In this document: positions 1 to 12,685 of the stretch, in pieces
How the letters are laid out: every line of letters starts with the position of its first letter
Position numbering within the stretch: position 1 is the first letter of the stretch
Assembly (NCBI GenBank): GCA_011033025.1
Contig: WFMF01000450.1
Coordinates: forward strand, 1 to 64,000
Length of the DNA: 64,000 bases
Reading direction: 5' to 3'
From: Beroe forskalii
Taxonomy: Eukaryota > Ctenophora > Nuda > Beroida > Beroidae
Made by a program: the position numbers and the translations under genes
The notes under the pieces: generated by a model
Told to the model about the DNA's origin: nothing
Databases searched by the model: none
The model's input: only the letters and a program-made list of their open reading frames with translations

Positions 1-10
1 ATTGAACCAT

Positions 11-16
11 TTTATT
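11..16 (-). terminator. Candidate poly(A) signal of KMT5A
   Basis: The plus-strand hexamer tttatt reads AATAAA on the minus strand, about 270 bases past the KMT5A stop codon. No other coding sequence is visible in 1-283, so this stretch is probably the KMT5A 3' untranslated region. Confidence 0.45.
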
Positions 17-283
17 TTGGAATTAATCAACCGATGTACATGCACATTTTAAATTAATGTACAGACAAATCCCAAAAATATGCTATCCTACACCAATTCA
101 ACAAGCAGGAGATCTATATCAAACAAGAAGTTCCACTGGTATGATGCCCTGATGTGAACATCAGGACTGCGATGGGGGTGTTACAGCAGATTCTACCGTA
201 GACTGAAAATCAAGGTTTTCTGCCAAGTAAACTTACTACAAACTTACGAAGCATATATCGAAGCTAAGTCACAGAAAGGAGGG

Positions 284-3200
284 CTATTGTGCTAACCAGG
301 GATGCGACTCTATGACATCTTTACTCCGTTCCCCGTAGTCGTAACACAGTTCGGTGTCCGAAGGAATGTCCGTCTTAGCGACCAGGATCAGGACGGGTTT
401 GTTGGTGATGTTTACTAACTTGCTCTCCACGTTGCCGTGCACGGAGTGGTTCAGTAACCGTCCGTAGCTGCCGTCCTCCGCCGTCCCGTCCACACTGCAG
501 TACCAGAGTGTCACATCGATGAAAACATGTAAAGTCTATGATAATTAAATTGCGCGCACTGTAAAATGCGCGTCTCTATCAATTTCTCCATCGATCGATG
601 CATGTGCAGTGGAGTACCAGAGTGTCAAGATTGTTGGTCCATGTACTGTGCAGTGTTGAGTACTGAAGTAAAGTGGGGACGGCATAGGAAGTTAATGGTG
701 TTGGTGATAGCTATGGATGTTGGAAAGCTGGGCTGTGTCAGGGCCCAGGGGTATGTGACTATGCTGTTTCAGGGGTATGTGGTGTCAGGGGTATGTGGTG
801 TCAGGGGTATGTGGTGTCAGGGGTATGTGGTGTCAGGGGGATGTTTTGTCAGGGGTATGTGGTGTCGTGGGTATGTAGTGTCAGGGGTATGTGGTGTCAG
901 GGGGATGTGGTGTCAGGGGCATGTGGTGTCAGGGGGATGTGGTGTCAGGGGATGTGGTGTCAGGGGGATGTGGTGTCAGGGGGATGTGGTGTCAGAGTGA
1001 TGTGGTGTCAGGGGGATGTTTTGTCAGGGGTATGTGGTGTCAGGGGTATTTGGTGTCAGGGGATGTGGTGTCAGGGATATGTGGTGTCATGGGTATTTCG
1101 TGTCAGGGGGATGTGGTGTCAGGGGTATGTGGTGTCAGGGGGATGTGGTGTCAGGGGGATGTGGTGTCAGGGGGATGTGGTGTCAGGGGATGTGTTGTCA
1201 GGGGTATGTGGTGCCAGGGGGATGTGGTGTCAGGGGGATGTAGTGTCAGGGGGATGTGGTGTTAGGGGATGTGGTGTCAGGGGATGTGGTGTCAGGGGTA
1301 TTTGGTGTCAGGGGTATTTGGTGTCAGGGGTATTTGGTGTCAGGGGTATGTGGTGTCAGGGGGATGTGGTGTCAGGGGTATTTGGTGTCAGGGGGATGTG
1401 ACTATGCTGTTTCAGGGGTATGTGGTGTCAGGGGGATGTGACTATGCTGTTTCAGGGCGATGTGGTGTCAGAGGGATGTGGTGTCAGGGGTATGTGGTGT
1501 CAGGGGGATGTAGTGTCAGGGGTATGTGGTGTCAGGGGGATGTGACTATGCTGTTTCAGGGGTATGTGGTGTCAGGGGTATGTGACTATGCTGTTTCAGG
1601 GGTATGTGGTGTCAGGGGTATGTGGTGTCAGGGGTATGTAGTGTCAGGGTATGTAGTGTCAGGGGATGTGTTGTCAGGGGATGTGGTGTCAGGAGTGTGT
1701 GGTGTCAAGGTGCGTTATGTCAGGGGTAGGCAGTGTCAGGGAGATTTGGTGTCAATGAGATTTTGTGATGAAATATGGTAGTGGTATATTGGGATCTGCA
1801 CAGTTGACCGATATCGGTTCAAGACAAAGGAAACAGCTATCACTAGCAATTTGGCTCACCAATATTTCTTGTTCTTGAACATGAAGTAGTACATGTAACA
1901 CCCGTACTTCTCAGGCTCACTGGCGTACCGCGCCTCCCTCTCCTTCGCCTCATCGTACGATATTAAGGACCCGGAGTACTCCACGATGAACTCCTTCCTT
2001 TCAAACGGTTTCGTGGTAAAGACTCCCCGGCCTTTCCCATCGATCAATCTGATCTGAAGTAATTGGTAATTAGTGGATTGAAATGTAATAATTGGTTATC
2101 AAAGGGCCCAGAAGATAGAATGCAGTTTAGATGTAGGAATTGGAAAGACGACATATGTACCAAAATTTTAATTTTGGGGCAAAAAAGCAAAAATTTTAGC
2201 CAAATACGAAACCATAACCATGGAAGATGGAAAGGAGAGTAATCATACCTCAAGACCATCTGTGCTCTTGCTGAGGATCTTCTCCTTTAACTCCTGATAC
2301 TCCAGGTCCTTAATCTTAGATAAGGGCTGACGTTTGCTTCTCCGAACAGGGTAAAAGTCTGTGAGCTTCTGACATCTGAAAACGCAATCTGTCATGATAA
2401 ATAATGCCTACACAAAAGCCAAAAACTATTTCATGAATGATAAATAGTACATTCTTCCTCGCCATAAAAAGGTGAAGTCAAATTAAACCGAAACTTCAAA
2501 ATCCAAGAAACTTTCGCACTAATTTGTTATTTGGACGAAGATTCATCATTTCAGTTGGGTTTAGTTGTTATCACAAAATGTCTCATAGGGATGTAACACT
2601 TTTAATCATGACAAATTATACGGTTGAATGAGTATAAGATCAATTTAGAATTCAATGATTGAACACTCAAAGATACTCCTGATTTCTTGAAATTGAATAG
2701 ATCTAGGTTTCATAATACAGTGTACCCGACAATTCGAAAAGTTATTGAATGAATTCAAAAATAATCATCAGAAGAATTTAAGGATTCATGAAAAATACAG
2801 GGCAACACAATATTCATAGCAAGAAGTTCACAAAACTATAAACTTATGAAAGTAGAAAAAATCAGATTGATCAGCCTCTTCTCTGACATGCCAAATGAAC
2901 TGCATTTGCATTAATCTATTTAATGATTCATCAACAAGAGTTCAACATCATAACCAGTTGTCCAGTTAACTCCTCAAACATTATCCATAAGATACATGAC
3001 CGTTACGCACAGCATGCATGACATGAGTCCACCGCCAGTTGCACCTGCAAGTTACCTATCTACAGAACAGACACTGTCACTATCAGAGGAAGAGGAAGAG
3101 GAGGAGGAGGATGAGGAAGATGGTCTTTGGGAGGACTTGCGTCGCTTGGCATCACTCCCCGTACAACACGCTAGTTTACACACCCGCTTCTGGGGTCGAA

Positions 3201-5619
3201 CCCGTTTCCCGTGAGTCCTGGATTCAGGTGGATCAATCTGGGTAAACTCCCTCTGCTGAAGGCCCGTACGGTTGTGGTAGCTGATGTAGGTCCGTCTCAC
3301 ACGAACTGGGGTTACGCTGCATTCCTCCTCAGAAGAGTCTTCGGGAGAGCTGGAGGATGGAGGGTCGGGAGAGGGAGGGTCGGGAGAGAGAGGGTTGGAG
3401 ATAGCTGGAAGACTGGGTTGATCTGCAGGGAGCGGTGTACTGTCAGAGATATCAAGACCCTCAGTGATATCAGAAGTTCTGGTGGGGAGGGTTGTGCTGA
3501 CAGGAACTGTGGCATCAGGGGCGGTGTCCAGTCAGAAATGCAGAAAACAAGGGGATCAGCAAAGTCGTATTTGCTGGAGGGAGAGGGGTACTGGAAGTAA
3601 CTTTCGTATCCAGGGGCGGTGTACTGTCAGAGATACTGATAACAGGATGCTCAGTGGGGAGAGGTGTGCTAGTGGGGAGAGGTGCACTGACAGGAACATT
3701 GGTATTCAGGGAAGCACTGAGTGTTGGAGGAGTGTTGATATCCTTGCCTGAAACCTGGCACTCAGAGCTGGGCGTGACGTCTTCCACCTCATCCTTGACA
3801 CACACCCCGGAACATTGGTCCCACATCATGTTATCCTCACACTTGTGTGGATCAGCAGCAGTAGGCCCTACAGCAGCTTCAGTTGAAGTAGGTCTGCGAT
3901 TGCTGTTACTGTTTTGTGAGGAACTCTCCTTGGATTGATAGATTGAGGTGCATCACAGTTGACAGACTTCGTCTGTTTGGGCTCTCCCTTTTTCTTCATC
4001 TGATGAGGCAGTCGCTGTTGACTTCCCACCAACTTATTAGGGGGCTGTTTTTGCTGTACTTGCATCAGTTCATGGTACTTTTCCAAGGGTACTGGGCTAA
4101 CTCTGGGAGGGGGGCTGTTTCTGTGAGGCAAGAACTGTCCAGCATTCACCAAGGACCCATACTCATAACACTGGTACGTTGTGTTGCCATCGGACGATGG
4201 CCTATTCTGGTTCGTGATATTGCAATTGTTCAGATAAATTGAGGTAGGGGCCTGGGAAGGGTTTATTGAGATGGGGTAGCTTGTACCAAGGAATTGAAGG
4301 GGTAGCAGGGCAAAACTTTGGTCGCTCGGGGCTGTAACGATGCCAACTTGGGACCCCTGATCGGTTGATGTAGTTGCTGCAGAACTTTCAGCAGTTTGAG
4401 TCATTTGGCTCCGAATCTGATCAGGTCCACACTTCATCTTAGTTTGAGTTGTTTTTGATACAGGTTTCAAATTGCGACTGGTCTGCGTTGTTCTGCTCTG
4501 TGTCTTTCTTGAAGAGCATGGCTGCGTTCCTTTGAATTTGCTATTGGATTGCTCTGCTACCTGCAAGACTCTCAATAGTTCTGTGTGCCCGCCCGATTGG
4601 AACAAATGCCGGTGCATGAAGTAGGGATGAGACTTCAAGTACTCGGGGACCACAACATCCCAGTACCGCTCAAAGAACCGGGCAAGGTGGTCAGCCTCGT
4701 GCAGTAGGAAGCAGTGAGACAGCAGGGCAGCTCCAACAGTCCTGTTGTAGACATCCGGTGATGGCTCTTGAGGGTCCAATGCCGGAGGGTTTGGAGGACG
4801 ACTTGGGAGAGGATCTGGGTTGGGTGGATGAGTTGATGCAGGGAGAGGGACTGAAGGACGACTTGAGTTAGGGAGAGGGGCTGAAGGACGACTTGAGTTA
4901 GGGACAGGGGCTGAAGGACGACTTGAGTTAGGGAGAGGGACTGGAGGACGACTTGAGTTAGGGAGAGGGACTGGAGGAAGACTTGAGTTAGGAAGAGGGA
5001 CTTGAGGAAGACTTGAGTTAGGGAAAGGGGCTGAAGGACGACTTGAGTTAGGGAGAGGGACTGAAGGACGACTTGAGTTAGGGAAAGGGGCTGAAGGACG
5101 ACTTGAGTTAGGAAGAGGGACTTGAGGAAGACTTGAGTTAGGGAAAGGGGCTGAAGGACGACTTGAGTTAGGAAGAGGGACTGGAGGTCGACTTGAGTTA
5201 GGGAGAGGGACTTGAAGTCGACTTGAGTTATGGAGAGGGACTGAAGGACGACTTGGGAGAGGGACGGTATAATTTGTAGGCCCAGGCAGAGGGACTGCAG
5301 TTGAAGGAAGACTTGAGTTGAAGATATGATCTGCAGAGGGAGGAAGAGTTAGTCGAGAGGGTGGAACTGTATAGGATGGAAGACTTGAGTTAGGGAGGAA
5401 TACTGTATTTTGAGGAAGGCTTGAGTGAGAGAGAGGAACTTTAGTATTCGGAGGAAGGCTTGGGTGGAAGAGCTGGGGTACTTCATTTGAAGGAGGAATT
5501 GAGTGAGAGAGATGATCTGTATTTGAAGGAGGAATTGAGTGAGAGAGAGGAACTGCATCGGCTTGCGGCACCCAGAACGGTAGGGATGTGGTCGAGGATT
5601 TAAGGAGAGAGTAGCTCAT
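284..5619 (-). CDS. KMT5A: SET8/KMT5A-type histone H4-K20 monomethyltransferase with a very long low-complexity N-terminus
   Basis: Nuclear enzyme that monomethylates histone H4 lysine 20. Exons read from the sequence: large 5' exon 5619-3056, then 2375-2249, 2053-1860 and 494-284, all with GT-AG borders and matching phases. The SET domain shows GKGRG, CYMYYF, YCVD across the last junction, RLLNHS and ELCYDYGERS, and ends HPWLAQ like family members. Before it lies QKLTDFYPVRRSKR, which matches the PCNA-binding degron (TD-type PIP box) used for CRL4-Cdt2 destruction in human KMT5A. The first exon encodes Pro/Ser/Asn-rich repeats, a compact unrecognised segment (GAALLSHCFLLHEADHLARF) and a poly-Ser stretch. 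The frame shifts near 3945 and back near 3545; the shifted part still looks coding, so two compensating indels are likely. ATG 5619 follows ttacaccaccag, a possible splice acceptor, so an upstream exon is possible. Confidence 0.85.
768..1745. repeat. 16-bp minisatellite in the last KMT5A intron
   Basis: About 60 tandem copies of a unit close to GGTATGTGGTGTCAGG, with variants (GGGGATGTGGTGTCAG, GGTATTTGGTGTCAGG) and a few longer units containing tgactatgctgtttc. The array sits in the 1.36-kb intron between 495 and 1859. Because 16 is not a multiple of 3, all three forward frames stay open for long stretches; these are not genes. The core GTGGTGTCAG recurs in the TRNT1 intron arrays. Confidence 0.95.
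4846..5272 (-). repeat. Coding 30-bp tandem repeat in KMT5A exon 1
   Basis: About 14 copies of a 30-bp unit (plus strand gggagagggactgaaggacg followed by acttgagtta) encode a decapeptide close to VPLPNSSRPS on the minus strand. Units vary mostly at third positions and at alternating residues (S/P/Q, V/A). The reading frame is kept through the whole array, which supports translation. Confidence 0.85.
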
Positions 5620-8600
5620 ATCCTGGTGGTGTAAACAGATAAATCAGGACAGTTGAGAGTGGAGAAACAACTTATTAAGAAATAACGTGCTTCAAGTTCA
5701 AAGGTTTTATAAATTGGGACTGAGGTTTATTGTGAAATAATGTACTCAGGCAAATATTACCTAAACTCTGGGTGATATTTGCCTGGCATAGTCTATTTGA
5801 CTGAAAGCATTTTACATAAATCTCAGACCAACAGGAAAAATATCATGAAAGAGATCAGGCCCTGATCTCTTTCATAATAATTTGCCTGCTAAAATATTTG
5901 ATACAATCTCAAAGATAAAATCCAAAAAATATTATTTGTGAAATACAAATCAAAGATTTGATACAAATACAATAGAAGATAAAAAAAACGCTAAGATATG
6001 GTACCTATAAAGAAAAGAAAAATTTACAGTTCCTATACCTTATCGGACGAAAATTTGGTCGGACAATATGTGATCGGAAATGATTGTGGTCGGACATAAT
6101 AATGATTCATTATGGGCGCTCGAATGAGATTGTAGAATAAGACAAGAATAAGACAATTTTTTATAGCATTGATTTTGGACGATTTTTTCAGTATTTTTGG
6201 CTATTTTTTCAATCAGATAGAAAACATAATCTCTGAAGAAGCATAGATATGGTTATTGAATTGCCGATTTATGGTACCTGCTACTGCTAGATGAAGTCCG
6301 AAACTACTGAGATTAGTGTTTTTTGAGGAAAATATTGATGGTAAAATTGAGCAAATGGGCAAAATTCGGAAAAATGGCCGGATAATTCATGCCCTGACAT
6401 TTTTTGAGCGCAATGGTGTCCAGCACAAATAATGTCCAGCGCAGCAGTGCAGAATTTTTGATTTTACAATTTGTCAATAAACTTTACGTAAATTTCAATT
6501 CGAGCCAGTTTGTCTGAAAATTGCCGGATAATTCACGCGATTTTATCGAAGCCACATAAACGGAATTTACTGTTAATTTAATTGACTCCATATTTCAAAT
6601 TGTTTCATCCACTTCATCATGTCAAAAGTATAAAAGATACGATGCAATTCATTCAAAAACACACACCAATGAAAATCATTAATCAAAAATGGGCCGAGGA
6701 GCAGGGAGCAAATTAACAACTTATAGAAAAAAAATAATATAACAACAAAAGTAATACGACAAAAAAGACATAATATTACAACTTATAGCTTTATAGACAA
6801 AAAGCCTCATTTTCTTGCAAAGATCTAGCGAGGAATAATATGAATTAACTATAAACTACCAGCGTTTTAAGTTTATGATAACTAACTTAATACTTATGAA
6901 GTCCTGAGATTAGCTTTAAAGTGAGTTTCAAAGAAAATATCGATGGTAAAAACTTAAAATTCGGAAATTAATTCCTGCTCTGATATTATGATTAAACGAC
7001 CCTACCACTTACCAGGGTGTTTAAGTTGATGACAATACAGGAAAAGGACCTAAACGTACACACACGTTGGTAACTAATCATCAATGATAGGGGGTTGGAA
7101 CGTGACACCAATATTACAGTTTGATTATTATTTTTGTGGTTCGATACTGCAACATTAATGAACCAAATCCCACGATCATTCATTGGCTCTTGGCAGCATA
7201 GCTGCCAAATCTTGGGAAAGCCGATGCAGGGCATGATGTCAAGGTCAATAAAGGGCAGAAGGGCAAATATAGGTAAGTTTTCGTAATTTAAAATGACAAA
7301 GGTACCTTTTCAGCAATTAAAAGACTCAATTTACTCGAGTGTCATATAGATACCCTTTTGAAAAACCTCAATTTTGCGGGGTTTGACATAATTTTTGCAC
7401 CAAAATTGTTCACTGTAGGTACCTTTTTGGAACTAGTAACTACCCCGCGAAAGGGGGGCATGCTCTACAATTCTACAAAGCAAGATAAAGAAGGGCACCC
7501 GGCGAAAGAAGGGTAAATTGGCAGCTATGTTTGGCAGTCTAGTAAGAACTCACACAAAACTCAACAGGCATCATGTACAAAATACACTGTCTCAATTCCG
7601 AGCACCCTAAGGCAGTGATTATGGAGTTTAGTAATTAATGTTTCCCAATAAAGGAACAACAGTATATTGCTATGAACTATTAATTTGATGATACAAAAAA
7701 TTGGAAATTACGTTGAATCAATAGAAGTAAATTTCAGGGTTTCGAATTTAAATTGCAATGGGGGACGCCCCCTCCCCTAATCCTCCCGGGGATAAGGTAG
7801 GGATCAGGGATAAGGTAGGGATCAGAGATAAGGCTAAAAGGCCTGGGTTTGCGGTTTTTGTCAGTCATTTGGCTATGTCCGACCAAATAATGCCCGATCA
7901 GCGATTCTTGGAATCCATAACAACCAGTGAAGATGAACTGAAGATGAATTTATGCCTAATTTAAAGTTCACAGAAATAAACAAAGTAAAAAGCGCAGGTT
8001 CAGGAGTGCTATCGATATATCGTTACCTTGTGTACAATGTACTACAGTCTACACACTTAAATGACTTCAATGGACACACCCGACATAGCGATTCGAAAGT
8101 CACAAAACAAACAAAACAGATTTGAAAATGTCCCGCCTTGGCAGCGAGCTATGACAAGGAAGCCCTCCCAATCAGGGAGATCAAATTAACATTCATGGAA
8201 TAGGATATCAGTGTAGAGATATCATTACTACTACACTGTAACATAATCGCACGTGAATAATGTAATTACCCAAGACTGGACTGAAGGAGTCAGCATTAAA
8301 AGTTATTTTAAGGAGAAACGTGTGTGCTATGTCTGAGGTATTGCTCGTGACGAAGTCACGCAGCCCACGTGACAAAGTATGCAGTAATTTCAAAGAGGCA
8401 AGAAGAAAGGTATGAAGGGTAAATTACATGTGCCTGCATGCCGTTTACCTACATTATTTCGCACTTTCATGATTGTAAAATTGGATATATGGATGCACAA
8501 AAGTCAAAAAAACAATCCATAGTCACCGCAACATGTGACCGGTCATGCTGATGGTCATGCGCCCCACGCTTACATTTAGTATCTACTTCCTAAATATAGG

Positions 8601-8700
8601 GAAATCCAATTATTGTGGATTTCCTCTTTTCTCCATCATGATCAATATATACACAAGATAAAATCAAGTGCGGTTTTGATGACGTATTATCTAAGCCCAG
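5620..8700. other. Intergenic DNA of copy A
   Basis: No convincing gene. The parts 5670-5810, 5905-5985 and 6780-8698 match copy B (24112-26960). About 700 bases near 6010-6700 are absent from copy B, and copy B has about 600 bases absent here. The sequence is AT-rich with several short homopolymers. Confidence 0.6.
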
Positions 8701-9354
8701 GAGCTCTTCCACGAACGGAGTTACGAAGATTTTTATGTAGTTTGCGGTTGAGTTACGGGCAAAATTACGAAGGAAGTAGAATTTGACTTCCACGAAACTC
8801 ACCATAAGTAGCGTTAATTTGCATCCCGCAAATATTTACGGGGTTTTCTATTTTCTTCGCAAGTAGAGCCGTGATATGTTATGATAACCTTATATGGAAG
8901 GTAATTAGTGTATATAGCAGCGGAAAATCTTCGTAACTCAGATTTTCTTCGTAACGCAGGATTATGAAAACAAAAACGTCACATAAGTTATGGGGAAAGT
9001 TAGGGGGATTAAAAAGCATACTTACGAAGATTTTTCTTCGTAAAGCCGGTTGAGCCCACAAATGCAGGAAATTCCAATTGTAATAATTCTATATTGACAC
9101 AACCGAACAAAGAATTGGTGATTAGGAAATTATCAAAATCATTACACTGAACATTTTTAATTGAATTATTACGCTTGAAATAACAAAATACGCCTATAAA
9201 TAACAAGCACATTAGCCCCCAATAATTATATTACGTACTTCTAAAGAAAGGAAGAATAGGAATAGGTAGGTACCATATATTGTACAATGGTATTATTGTT
9301 TCGTTTTGCCTTTTAATTTCTTAGTACGGCCTTGCCTCATTTGAATGAAAAATG

Positions 9355-9955
9355 TCATAAGGGAGACGAATAAAGCGACAAAGTATGATGTTATAAATTT
9401 CATAGCGAAATGTCGGTGCAGCAATTGCAGAAGTGGCGTTTCGGTGCGTTCGACCTACCATGTTCACATTGAAATTTGATTTCAATTGTACGGAGATTGA
9501 TGTTCCCAATATTACCTATTGATGAGCATAGTATAGTGTGTATTGATTGAATATCTATTAACAATAAGGATTTCATGGTATCTATATATAATATAGGAGG
9601 TTATGTGATCTGAATTACTATATTGATTGATTGAGTAAATTAATAATCATAAGGCAACGTGTACAGTGATGCACAATTACTAATTGAAGGCATTGACTAT
9701 TTGAGTCGGGAAACATGACTTCACACGAAAGTCAGTGATTGGATCGTATTTCTCGTCGCATACCTTTTTGATGCGATTCAGTGTACCTAGTATTTAAGGA
9801 AGCTTTGGAGACGTTCAATTCCAGTGTGAACATGGTACGTCGAACGTATTTGGGCGACGGAGTGTTGCTGATGTGATTGTTGTTTTGATATTTCGCTATG
9901 AAATTCTGAAATTTCTAACATCATAATTTGTCGTTTTATTCGTCTTGACACTTGC
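9355..9955. mobile_element. MITE nested in the Harbinger element
   Basis: Long imperfect inverted repeats face each other: cgttcgacctaccatgttca near 9447 pairs with tgaacatggtacgtcgaacg near 9829, and gacgaataaagcgacaaa near 9366 pairs with tttgtcgttttattcgtc near 9930. No coding sequence lies between, as expected of a non-autonomous foldback element. Confidence 0.65.
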
Positions 9956-10184
9956 TAGGAATTAGAATGCTACATTTAATGTTTCTAGACTATAAGAGAC
10001 TATAAGAGAATTCATGCCTTCAATTTAGTAAACTTCTATGTTTTTCATGTAAATAATTTAAGTTAGGTAGATACTTACTTTCATTGGCATGCATTCAAAT
10101 TGCAGCAACAGCTTAACGTTTTTTTGAATGAAGCCTAGATCAAATTGTTACTTTGTTAGTTAAATTGTGACGATACCACCTTGA

Positions 10185-11315
10185 CTAATGCGAGAAGTAT
10201 GCATCAACAACATTTTGCCTTGCCATATACCCAGCAATGACTTCATCTTTGACCTTCGTGTTATCTGTCTCGTTCTCCACTTCATGACCAGTGTTTTGTT
10301 CCTCAAGCACGCTTGCTCGTACATCTGGGGCCACCTCAAAAGGAATGTTTCGCTTCCTGCAATAGTTATGCAACACTGCACATGCACCAATGATCTTACA
10401 GCACATGTCAACGTCAAATTGGATGCTTCCACCTGATTGCTTACACAGGCACCTGAACCGACTCTTATAAACACCAATAGCTCTTTCAATGGTATTACGA
10501 GTTTTAATGTGGGCCTTTTGATATGCTGCCTGATATTTTCCCTTGGGATCTTCTATTGGGATCATCATATGTTCCCGTTGCATGTAGCCACTGTCCCCAA
10601 TAAGCCATCCACGATAGCCACTTCCCTGAGAATCAATGAATTTGTCCATCTTTTCCTTTAAACCACATAAGTCCCAAATAGTTTTGTCTGGAACGGAACC
10701 AGGAAACTTTATCACTGCATCTAAAAACGTTAGTTCAGAATCACAAACAAATTGGACATTCAAATAGTGACCTTCTTTCCGTCCCACATATACATCCTCT
10801 CGAATTGGAGGTGCTTTAATCTTTATCATTGTTCCATCAACAGCTCCCAAACAACACGGAAATCCACCATACCTGTAGAAACCTTCCATTATTTCTGATG
10901 TCCTGTTGTTATTTTCAAGATTGTAAGAAACATCTTCTCTGAGTAGACTGCACAATGCATTTGAGACATTCTTGATTGAATTGTAAACTGCACCATGGGA
11001 CAATTTTAGTTCAGCAGTGTTTTTCAGGCTCATGATAGAGTTTCCCGTTGCATAATATCGCAGTGCTACAATGAGCTGTATTGCAGCAGAAAGTCCTGCA
11101 GAAGTATTTCTTGCTATGTCCCGATGATTAGAAATTCTCTCAGTAAAATGATTAATTCCATGCTTGTCCAGTCGATAGAGGTAAACAACAACATCAGAAT
11201 CAGTAAGGGAGTCCAAATATCCTTCAATATTTCGAACTTGCCGCCGTGCCGAGTGAGGTCTGCGAGAGTTCATAGCTGCTTGGTTGTCTCGCCACCATAG
11301 ATAATGATAAAACAT
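10185..11315 (-). CDS. Harbinger (HARBI1-like) transposase
   Basis: Uninterrupted 376-residue reading frame, a normal length for the family. It is a DDE-type nuclease that cuts and pastes its element. Visible catalytic motifs are LGAVDGTMIKI (first Asp), IGDSGYM (second Asp) and RNTIERAIGVYKSRFRCL (Glu). An N-terminal segment with HFTERISNHRDIARNTS fits the helical region usual before the nuclease core. The first ATG (11315) leaves a reasonable N-terminus. It is divergent to the Myb-like gene, about 170 bases away. The frame looks intact although its partner gene is broken. Confidence 0.9.
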   Translation of the reverse strand: MFYHYLWWRDNQAAMNSRRPHSARRQVRNIEGYLDSLTDSDVVVYLYRLDKHGINHFTERISNHRDIARNTSAGLSAAIQLIVALRYYATGNSIMSLKNTAELKLSHGAVYNSIKNVSNALCSLLREDVSYNLENNNRTSEIMEGFYRYGGFPCCLGAVDGTMIKIKAPPIREDVYVGRKEGHYLNVQFVCDSELTFLDAVIKFPGSVPDKTIWDLCGLKEKMDKFIDSQGSGYRGWLIGDSGYMQREHMMIPIEDPKGKYQAAYQKAHIKTRNTIERAIGVYKSRFRCLCKQSGGSIQFDVDMCCKIIGACAVLHNYCRKRNIPFEVAPDVRASVLEEQNTGHEVENETDNTKVKDEVIAGYMARQNVVDAYFSH

Positions 11316-11480
11316 TGCTTCTCCAGTAAACTATAATAGATGAATGCGGTTGGTAAATTCACATTAATTAAACCATTCGAATTTGATGTATATAAAATTT
11401 TACAATACAAATTTAGGTAAGTATGTAGGTACCTCATCTTATCTTATTATCCTTACAGTTAGTTATCGATTGCTAAGAAC

Positions 11481-12685
11481 ATGTCAGAAGTCCCTGCAAC
11501 TAATGGTACCTCAGCACCAGATCAAGGCAACATGAATATCTCAACCGACAGTATCCCAGCTCCAGTCACCCCAGTCAACATGGACACCTCAGCAGACGAA
11601 ACCACAGCTCCCATTGGTACTACTGATCTCGTCAGCAGCAGCATCCCCGATGCTAATGGATTACAGGATACAACAATCAAGCTTTAAACAAAGCGTCGAA
11701 ATCCAGCAAGAGAAAACAGACGGTAAATGTTAAGAAATTGACTGTTGTGAAGAAGGAAAATGGGAAGAGAGTAGAGGAACTACTCGGGCACGCAATTGGA
11801 CGAGTACAGAAATTTCACTGCTGATGAAAGAAGCTGGAAACCACTTCAAAGTCCTCAAAGGCAGGCATGGTCCTGGTGTCACAAACCAGAAGAAGGAAGT
11901 CATTTGGGAAACTTCTTGCGACACGGATCAATACTGTGAATGGACATAACGATAGAACCTGGGACCAGTGTCGAAGAAAGCATCAGGATCTTGAGTCAAG
12001 TGCTAGAACTAAGGCGAGGGCTCAGGAGGCAGAAAAGAAGAGAACGGGTGGGGGGAAGAGCAGAGCCCCAGTATTCACCGAGGCTGAAGAAATAGCAATG
12101 GCACATATTCCGGATTCCGTAATCAGAGGACTTGATTGCGGCTTTGACAGCAATGTCGGTCAGTCTGAGAGTCGGGACAGTCAAATATCGTTTGACCGAC
12201 CGGCCGAGATCACCAGGCTCTTCTTCGCTGATGAAACTGTGAATGGGGCTGCTGAACCATCCTGCAGTACACAACAAGACCTATTTGGAAGTGATGCTGA
12301 TGAGGACGACGAAGGGGCAGAGAAGCTGCTCCGTGCCATTGACGAAACTATCAATGCTGGACAATCCTATATCCCCAGAAGCCCCGTTCAACCAGCTGCT
12401 GATGAGTCTCTACCTGCAGACCACGTGATTGCACCGGAAACTCCTCGTCAAGCAGCGCCGAAGGCGACGAGTACGCCTCTATCAACAGCAGTGATGGCAC
12501 TCCCAAGGCAATGCAGCAACAGGACTGTTACTCGGGACCTTCGACGGTCCGAATACAAAGACATGATGAGGGAGCACCAGAAAACGAACAGTATTTTGGA
12601 ACAACTTCTGGAGGTCGAGCGACTCAAATTAAGGATGAAGTACCCCGACCACCAATTCCAGTTCAAGCCTATTGAAAAGAAATAG
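11481..12685 (+). pseudogene. Myb/SANT-like Harbinger accessory protein, frameshifted
   Basis: In PIF/Harbinger elements this protein carries the transposase to the nucleus and to DNA. The first stretch (from ATG 11481, MSEVPATNGTSAPD) runs to a stop at 11687. A Lys-rich frame follows, then RARNWTSTEISLLMKEAG, a trihelix/SANT-type signature, in another frame. A further shift near 11913 leads into the long 3' frame (RTWDQCRRKHQDLESSARTK, ending KYPDHQFQFKPIEKK at 12685). At least three phase changes are needed to read it through, so this copy is probably dead unless the breaks are sequencing errors. Confidence 0.7.

Noticed and set aside
768-1745. CRISPR-like array
   Set aside because: The units are contiguous and similar throughout, with no unique spacers, and the DNA is animal nuclear.
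566-1781. Long plus-strand open frames of WCQGYVVSG-type repeats
   Set aside because: They arise from the 16-bp minisatellite in a KMT5A intron and are open in all three frames.
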